NCBI GenBank assembly: GCA_950295325.1 | Contig: OX485806.1 | Location: forward strand, 55,425,169 to 55,489,168 | Origin: Polytrichum commune | Taxonomy: Eukaryota > Streptophyta > Polytrichopsida > Polytrichales > Polytrichaceae | Direction of reading: 5' to 3' | Length of the DNA stretch: 64,000 nucleotides | In this document: one piece after another, positions 58,017-64,000 of the stretch | Layout: the number at the start of each line of letters is the position of its first letter | Numbering within the stretch: position 1 is the first letter of the stretch | Notes under the pieces: model-generated | What the model was told of the DNA's origin: nothing | The model's input: the letters and a program-made list of their open reading frames with translations, nothing else | The model's database searches: none | Position numbers and translations under genes: made by a program

Positions 58017-60943
58017 TGTGAACCCTTTGAGTGGTCCACCACTCTGCGGGATCACTTTTAGTTAGAATGTTAGCATTAAAAGTTAGAATTGATAGGGAAT
58101 TTAGGGAAAATTAGTTCATTTAGCATTTAGCCTAGAAGAAGGAAGGTCAAAATGAAACTAAATAGTGCTAGAAGATAACAAAGTAGAGAAAATATGCTAG
58201 CTAGTAAAAACAATTAGCTAAGCGAATATTAGTAGATGCTAGCTATTAAGCAAATGTTAGTAGATGCTAGCTAAGCAAGTGTTAGTTTATTAGTTAGTGT
58301 GATGCACACAAGACTATTGGAGGTGTTTTGCGTAAGAAGACAAAATCGGCTTGAAGATTTTTGAAGAAAATTAGAAAGAGAGCAAGGGGGCTACTTGCCC
58401 ACTTGCCCCCTTGCCAATTCGAAAAATTAGAAAGATTTCTAGATTCCCCGTCGGAGCCACCTCGGCGAGAGGGTGGCAACCTCAACGGAGAAAACCCCCG
58501 AGCCAAAATTTCGGGAAAGGGTTTGAAAAATGGATCCGGTGGAGGAGGGGTCCAACCCTTTTGTGAGAGGGTTTAAAAACCCCTCTTTCCACTTTGTAGC
58601 TCTCTCTCTTTTTCTAGTTTTTGGGCGAACCCCTGCGTTAATGTAGTTAGGAAAAAATCCTTTAGCATGCATTCTCAATGGCCTAAAAGAAGGGTTTGAG
58701 AACCTCCTCTACTCTCTCTCCTAGTTAGGTTGTGTGTTTATTAACACACCAAGAAAATTATTCCTTCTTTTGTAGAGGTAGGTTGGATGGTAGAGTTTTG
58801 AGTGGAGGCATTGTAGACCTCATCTGCCAATGCCCTGAAAGCTTAGTTCAAAAGCTAGAACAAGATACTTATCATTTTTCTCTTAGAGAGATTTCCTATA
58901 GCTATCCATAGACGTTTCCCATTTGTGATTTGGTTAAGATGACAATTAGTTATGGATTTCCAAAGATGGAGTAGAAAAATTGGGTGGTCTTGTAGGTAGC
59001 GGCTGCAGGATCAGACCTGCGAGCCCAATAGGAATTTTAATTCTAAGAAGTTATATTTTCCCAAGTAGAACTTTTGTGTAGCTTTCCACAATGGCTTAGA
59101 ACATTTGATTTGAGCATGATTTGAATTAGATATGAATTGTGGAAGATGGGACACATAGTTTGAGAACTTTTGGTTGACTGCTGCATTACAGAGGATCTGC
59201 TGGGTTCAGTTCGGCTTACCTTTCTAATCACATATTTTTATCAAATACATATTTTTAATATCTGTCCAGGGTCATATAGAACGTTTGATTTGAATAAGAT
59301 TTGAATTAGATATGAATTGTTGAAGGCGAGATACATAGTTTAAGCCTTCTTGATTGACTGCTGTGTTAGAAGGAGTCTGCTGAATTTCTATTAGCTTAGC
59401 CTGCTGATGTTATAATTTTCCTAGTTAGAAATTGTTCATAGCTTTCCAATGGTATAAGGAAAGCCTAGATCCAACTAGTAAGGAATGTGCTATGAAGTTT
59501 TGAAGTTAGAAGGTAGATAGGTGGGTTGGAAGGGTCTGTTGAATCAACCTCACATTTCCAACCCTCATAACTTTTGCAATTCTTATCCGATTAAAGTGAT
59601 TTTTAGATCATTGGAAAGATAATTAGGTGCACTAAGTATAAATATTATGCTTAGGATTCAATTACAGTGCAGAATAAATACTTTATATTTTAATTGTTAA
59701 CTAAGGTACGCTTACTACCAAACTAGTTACAAAGAAGGAGGCAAGGTCGACGCTAGGGAAGTGGAGCAAGGAAGGAGGTAGCGGCTCGGCCTACATCGAG
59801 CCCAAATCAACCGAGGAGAATTGAGGTAAATTTACTAACGCTAGCCTTCCATTTAGGGTTGGAGGGAGCGCGGCTAAGGTACGCATCTATAAACCCACTC
59901 ATCTATCTCGTAAGGTCAAGTGGCTTGACCACTTGACCGCCAAGGGAATACCCAATTCCATTGTTTTCGGGGCCATTGGTATGTTTTGTGTGTGGTAAGT
60001 CGGATTAATCACCGACACGACCACTCTGAATGTTGTTGGTGGAAAGGTGGGGTTTATGACCCGCGAATCCATTATTATGTTGTTGGCCCCATAGATTGGG
60101 AGTAATGGCCCCAATTTATGAAGATTGCGCAACAGGTTGAACCTACAGGTTGCCCGTCACCCTGGTCCCATTGAGTTGCATTTCGTGGTCTATCCAGTGT
60201 AAACACATTTAACAATCAAACATATAAAATAAATCGTAAACCCTTGTTGGCAAGAGACCCGAATCGGAAACTTAACTCGGTAGAGTGACTCCACCCTTCG
60301 AACCATTGATGTCCGAAGGGTTTGAGATGTTACTCGACCTTCAAAGGACCTGCACGAGGCCTTAGAAGGTTCCGAGGTAAGGGGTGCACCAACCAGGTAA
60401 GGGGTGATGTCTAATATGTTAATGTAGTGAGTTAGGACGTGCAAACAAAAGTAAGTAATTAAGAAGGAATTTGTGTGAAGGGTGGAACTTAGGCCAAGTT
60501 CCCCCGCTTAGAAAACTAAATAGAACTAAATAAAGAAATAGGAAGAATTGAATGGTCCATCAAATTGTCGTTATTCTGTTCGTTGAGTTAGGGTGGTATG
60601 AGTCACACCCGGTTGGGTATATCAGAACCATCCCAATTCACAAATTAGGATTGCCTTGGTTTCAAGGCTGGTGCGTCTGCGCGTAGAATAGGTTGTAGGT
60701 TAAGGTTAGAACTAGATATGAAATTGGTTAGTGGAGTTTAAAGCCACACTAGTAAAAAACTAAGGCCCAACCTCCGGAGGTACTACGACGCATATTTAAT
60801 CTCCCTTAAAAATCTAACTACTCACGTTATACACCTATCATCCGGGTTCGGCTTGGGCGCCTGCAAATGCAGGCCACCTTCACCGAAGGGCTTGTGTGAT
60901 ACTTTTAGGCTCCCTCGAAAGGGGGTGGCCCAAAAGTACCACA
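58017..60943 (-). mobile_element. 2.9-kb solo LTR-D
   Basis: 2,927 bp with target duplication TAGGT (58012-58016 and 60944-60948). It starts TGTGAACCC and ends GTACCACA on the plus strand, so in its own orientation it reads TGTGGTAC...GGGTTCACA. Removing it rejoins the gag and protease remnants. Inside are a two-copy repeat (59092-59220 and 59280-59400; GATTTGAATTAGATATGAATTG) and a short GCTAGCTAAGC repeat (58196-58285). No known gene. It could be a long solo LTR or a complete element whose internal genes I cannot read. Confidence 0.82.
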
Positions 60944-60948
60944 TAGGT

Positions 60949-61418
60949 GGAATAATGATTTGAACCACATTTATCATCATAGACATGGTGAACACTAAGA
61001 ACAATTATTCATTATTATTGGAAATACCATGGTTAAGAGAGGCTCAAGCTAAACATGACTCGTCCCCCAATATATTAACTTTAAGACAAAGTAGAATTAA
61101 GGTGGAAATAAATACCCAAAGAACCTTTGGACTACCACTCACAAAGAGACCCTACGATGAAGAAGAAATGATAGCCTATGAAGCATTTCCAAAATTATTA
61201 CTTATGAAAGATTTTGAATTGAAGAACTTAAAATAATAACGAAGACCAAGCTACCACATAGTAGGAATTCATACCCCCATGTGAACATGAGAATCCTGAA
61301 CCTATCATTCCATATCTCTACGGTTTCCATATTCAAGTTGGTGATCACTTATCGGATGACCTCTTCATTCAATATCTCCCGTGTGACCCTAGTAATGAAT
61401 CTATCCAAACCTATTAAC
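60949..61418 (+). pseudogene. Retroelement protease remnant and protease-RT linker
   Basis: NYSLLLEIPWLREAQAKHD (about 61000-61057) matches the C-terminal signature of Ty3/gypsy aspartic proteases, which mature the gag-pol polyprotein. Just before it, IIIDMVNT corresponds to the strand preceding that motif. The catalytic DSG box would lie further upstream and is not seen. A second clean stretch (about 61268-61418, PIIPYLYGFHIQVGDHLSDD) continues towards RT but stops. Interrupted upstream by the solo LTR-D. Confidence 0.65.
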
Positions 61419-62500
61419 TACAATTTTTTTTTTCTCAGCTGGACTCAAAATCCAAAGCTGTCATCTCAGTGTTGAAGACTATGTCTTTTATTGTCGTCAC
61501 CATGACAAATTTCCCTTTGTCCCAAGGATTCATCTTCATTTTGACACAAAATCCTTCTAATTTTTGTTTCTCCCTTGATTTGGTACTTTCCCATAAATAA
61601 TTTCTTTGCCCTAAAAGTTTGTTGTAGAACTTTGATCTTGAAAAAAATGTGTTGAAAATAAGTGATGATGTTGTTATTGTCATTTTAAGTGATTATGGCA
61701 TAGTATGAATGATGATGAGGTTGGTTTAATATGTTGGGGTTCTTGATCCCAACTGGTTATCATGACCTTTTTATATATGATGTGGTTGTTTGGTGATTTC
61801 TTCCAGTTGTTTAATCTTGAGTTAAAAACCATTATTTTTTACCAATGAATATTTTTCCATTTTTTCCATTTTTTATTCATCTTTGTACCACATTATGATT
61901 TATGGGTTTTTCCCGTGTGTATGTGGTCTTTGCAAGTTGTAAAACAAATGACAAGGAAAACACTACTTTATGTAATGGGCTCCTCTTTCTTGGGGTCTAC
62001 CTTGTGCGGATCCCTCCAATATAAATGAAAATTGGATTTAGATTTTAGTTTCTCATTTAAAAAAATTATATCTTGAGTTGTTGGAAATAAAATTCATTGT
62101 TGCATATTGTTGTCGATTGTAATTTATACTCCATGGATGAATGTATGACAATTACATCCTTTTTGGATGGTCAGGGCCTTGAATTTTGTAGTGACATCTT
62201 GAATGTTCTTTGTGGATGAACGGAAGGATACATTCCATTTTAAGTTTCCATTTTGGCTTATCGTTTTAATCATGAACACTATCCATATTAAACTCCATAG
62301 ATTCACCCACATGTGTGGCTTAAACTTCTTGTGAGTGCCATCTTGTGATGTGAACAATTTTTTATGTCTTTCACACATGTTTCTTTGTCATAATCGGTAG
62401 TCATGTCATGATTATATGAAGCCATATGAGTTGGATTTTTTCCTTTTTCTATATGGGTTATACTTCTCAAAAATAATTTTCTTAAATAATTTTCTTAATA
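61419..62500. other. No recognised gene
   Basis: A minus-strand frame at 61683-61435 (81 codons, ending TALDFESS) is open but not recognised. The rest is AT-rich without features. Confidence 0.4.
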
Positions 62501-63006
62501 AAGTGGTTGCTTGATAGCATTAGAGATCATGAAAAGAAGTTATGGTGGTCTGAAGTTGTTGGGGGCTTTTAGCACTAGCGGCTAAGGGAAAATGTCTGCT
62601 TGACCCCAACCCTTGTAGAGAGACAAAAAGATACTTGACGGTGGGTTAGGGGCCTTGCCCAAAGTCCTAGAGGCTAATATGGGTGAGGCGACTTTGCCGA
62701 CCGACCCCACCCAAAGCATACTTGGCAATTTGGTCTAAGTTGTTGTAGTGTTGTTTTGGCAACACAATGATCAACTCAAGTGTCGTCCATGGATGGAAGT
62801 TCACACCAACCATTGGCTATTTAGTAAGTGAAGAGTCCCAAATGCATGTATAGGAGGGTTTGGTGACCAAGCCATGGACTTGGAGGTCCGCTGTATTGGG
62901 AATTAACTATTCATGTGCGTGGGATGTACAAGTTAGCGCTTTTGGCACTTGCTAGAGTTGGAAAGAAATCAAGCTAAGTTAGAGAAATCTAGCAAAGGTT
63001 GCAACA
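62501..63006 (+). repeat. 5'-truncated, diverged LTR-A
   Basis: Corresponds to the last half of LTR-A: AAGTGGTTG..., GGTCTGAAG(T)TG(T)TGGGGG, GCGGCTAAGGGAAAATGTC, GACGGTGGG(T)TAGGGGCC, ending GGTTGCAACA. It is the oldest-looking LTR-A copy; no 5' half or target duplication was found. Confidence 0.8.
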
Positions 63007-63059
63007 TTGCCATGTCATTTTCATTTTCTTCATCGTTTATTCCAATCCTTCCTATAGAA

Positions 63060-63840
63060 CGTTTTTTATTGTTGTTTTTTTTGGTTTTTTTTCATTACAT
63101 ACACACTTGATGTTATTACATTTTCCACTACAATGGGTTTTTTTGAATAATCATTTGCCTCTTGTTGTAGAATCTTAGATAAGGAACAATAAGATTTTTT
63201 ATGACCCTGTTGATGACAATTATAGCATTCGTTGTTGTCGCCTTCTCGTCGCGGTAGGCCAATGTACCCAATTGTGGGCGCAATTTTTGGGCTCGTATTG
63301 TCCATCACCTACCTTGGGTATTCCAATCTTTTGTGATTGGTAGGTCCTCTAGGGTTGCCTTGATAGGGGTATGCTTCATCCTTTGGGTAGTATTGGCTTC
63401 AATAAAAGAATGGTGAATCCTCTTGATATGGATAATTCTACCTTTGGTAGTTGTACGGGTGTTGGTCTCCTTGTTGATATTCCTGCCCATAATAGGGTTA
63501 CCGTTCATCTCTTTGATTATCTCTCCCTTGATAAAGGTATCTATCATCTTGCCGATTTTCCGTGAATTGTTATTGCTCATCATTCCTCATTCATGGAGGA
63601 ACGGTTGTAGCCCTTCTTCGACTATTGTTAATTTGTGGTTGTACTTGATTTGTGGTATGTATCTTTTTTTTCGCCTCTTTCCATCATGTCTCTCATATAC
63701 ACATTCATTTATATTGTGGGTTGCATTATTGCAATTTGAGCAAGACTTTAATTGAAATTCATTCACATGGTGGCCTTCATTTCAGCATTTCCGGCAAGTG
63801 AATCCCATCCTAAACTTCCAACGACCTACAACCAATTTTC
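63060..63840 (-). pseudogene. Gag remnant with three zinc knuckles
   Basis: Reading leftward: CRKC-x-NEGHHVNEF (last ligand lost) and CSNCNNATHNINEC near 63820-63710, then YERHDGKR and a basic Asn/Thr-rich region, then a perfect CCHC knuckle CYNCHQQGHKKSYC near 63230-63185. Gag nucleocapsid knuckles bind element RNA. Stops lie between the blocks. It is the inverted counterpart of the gag remnant at 55.8-57.6 kb. Confidence 0.7.
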
Positions 63841-64000
63841 TCTATCTATTGTTTGAGGATATTTAAGTATTTTTTAGTAGTATCGTCATGCTTAGCTCAT
63901 TTTTTTATTTTTTTATTTTGATCATCATTGTCAATTCTCCACTTGAATCACCATCATGCATTTTCTTTCATCTTGCCTATTTTCATTTTTTGTGCAAAGG
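63841..64000. other. Window end, no feature
   Basis: AT-rich; nothing recognised before the window ends. Confidence 0.4.

Overview
This window looks like nuclear DNA of a streptophyte plant with a large, transposon-dominated genome. The reasons are Ty3/gypsy chromovirus and Tat-like remnants, a tRNA-iMet type primer binding site, spliceosomal GT-AG introns, MITE-like DNA and many solo LTRs. The species cannot be named from this sequence. No rRNA, tRNA or CRISPR locus was seen, and no clearly intact single-copy host gene.

Layout. 1-1.9 kb: an old Ty3/gypsy integrase remnant. 1.88-8.88 kb: a complete LTR retrotransposon (family 'LTR-A'; 973-bp LTRs differing at one base; target duplication CCCAG; primer binding site and polypurine tract present) whose internal genes are ruined. 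10.6-14.66 kb: a GC-rich, TCCGGA-rich 4.05-kb element with TG...CA ends and target duplication AACAT, carrying one gag/plant-transposon-like ORF split by a single TGA. 16.1-17.8 kb: a HAD (FCP1/NIF-like) phosphatase ORF cut by a solo LTR-A (target duplication ATTCC).

18.1-32.9 kb is the most unusual part. Two large genes are transcribed divergently. The left one has three exons and would encode about 1,339 aa with a ParB/sulfiredoxin-like DGQHS motif. The right one has two exons and would encode about 995 aa with a putative DDE-like region that I match from memory to DUF7869. Each has an array of CpG-rich perfect palindromes (core CGGACGCGCGTCCG) upstream of its start, and the same palindrome recurs in introns of both genes. 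This shared signal suggests one mobile or selfish unit, or two related ones. Both genes carry nonsense or frameshift lesions here.

37.4-47.8 kb is a nest: a Tat-like gypsy element on the minus strand interrupted by solo LTRs of families B and A, one of which is itself split by a family-C insertion. 51.8-63.8 kb holds gag and protease remnants of another gypsy lineage with several CCHC knuckles, interrupted by solo LTR-B and a 2.9-kb solo LTR-D, plus a truncated LTR-A. Long AT-rich stretches between these (23.5-28.2, 32.9-37.4, 47.8-51.8 and 52.9-55.8 kb) hold only repeats or nothing recognisable.

Most of the assignments rest on direct evidence: target-site duplications, TG...CA ends, readable protein motifs and reading-frame restoration on removing an insertion. 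Family names come from memory of protein families, since no search could be run.
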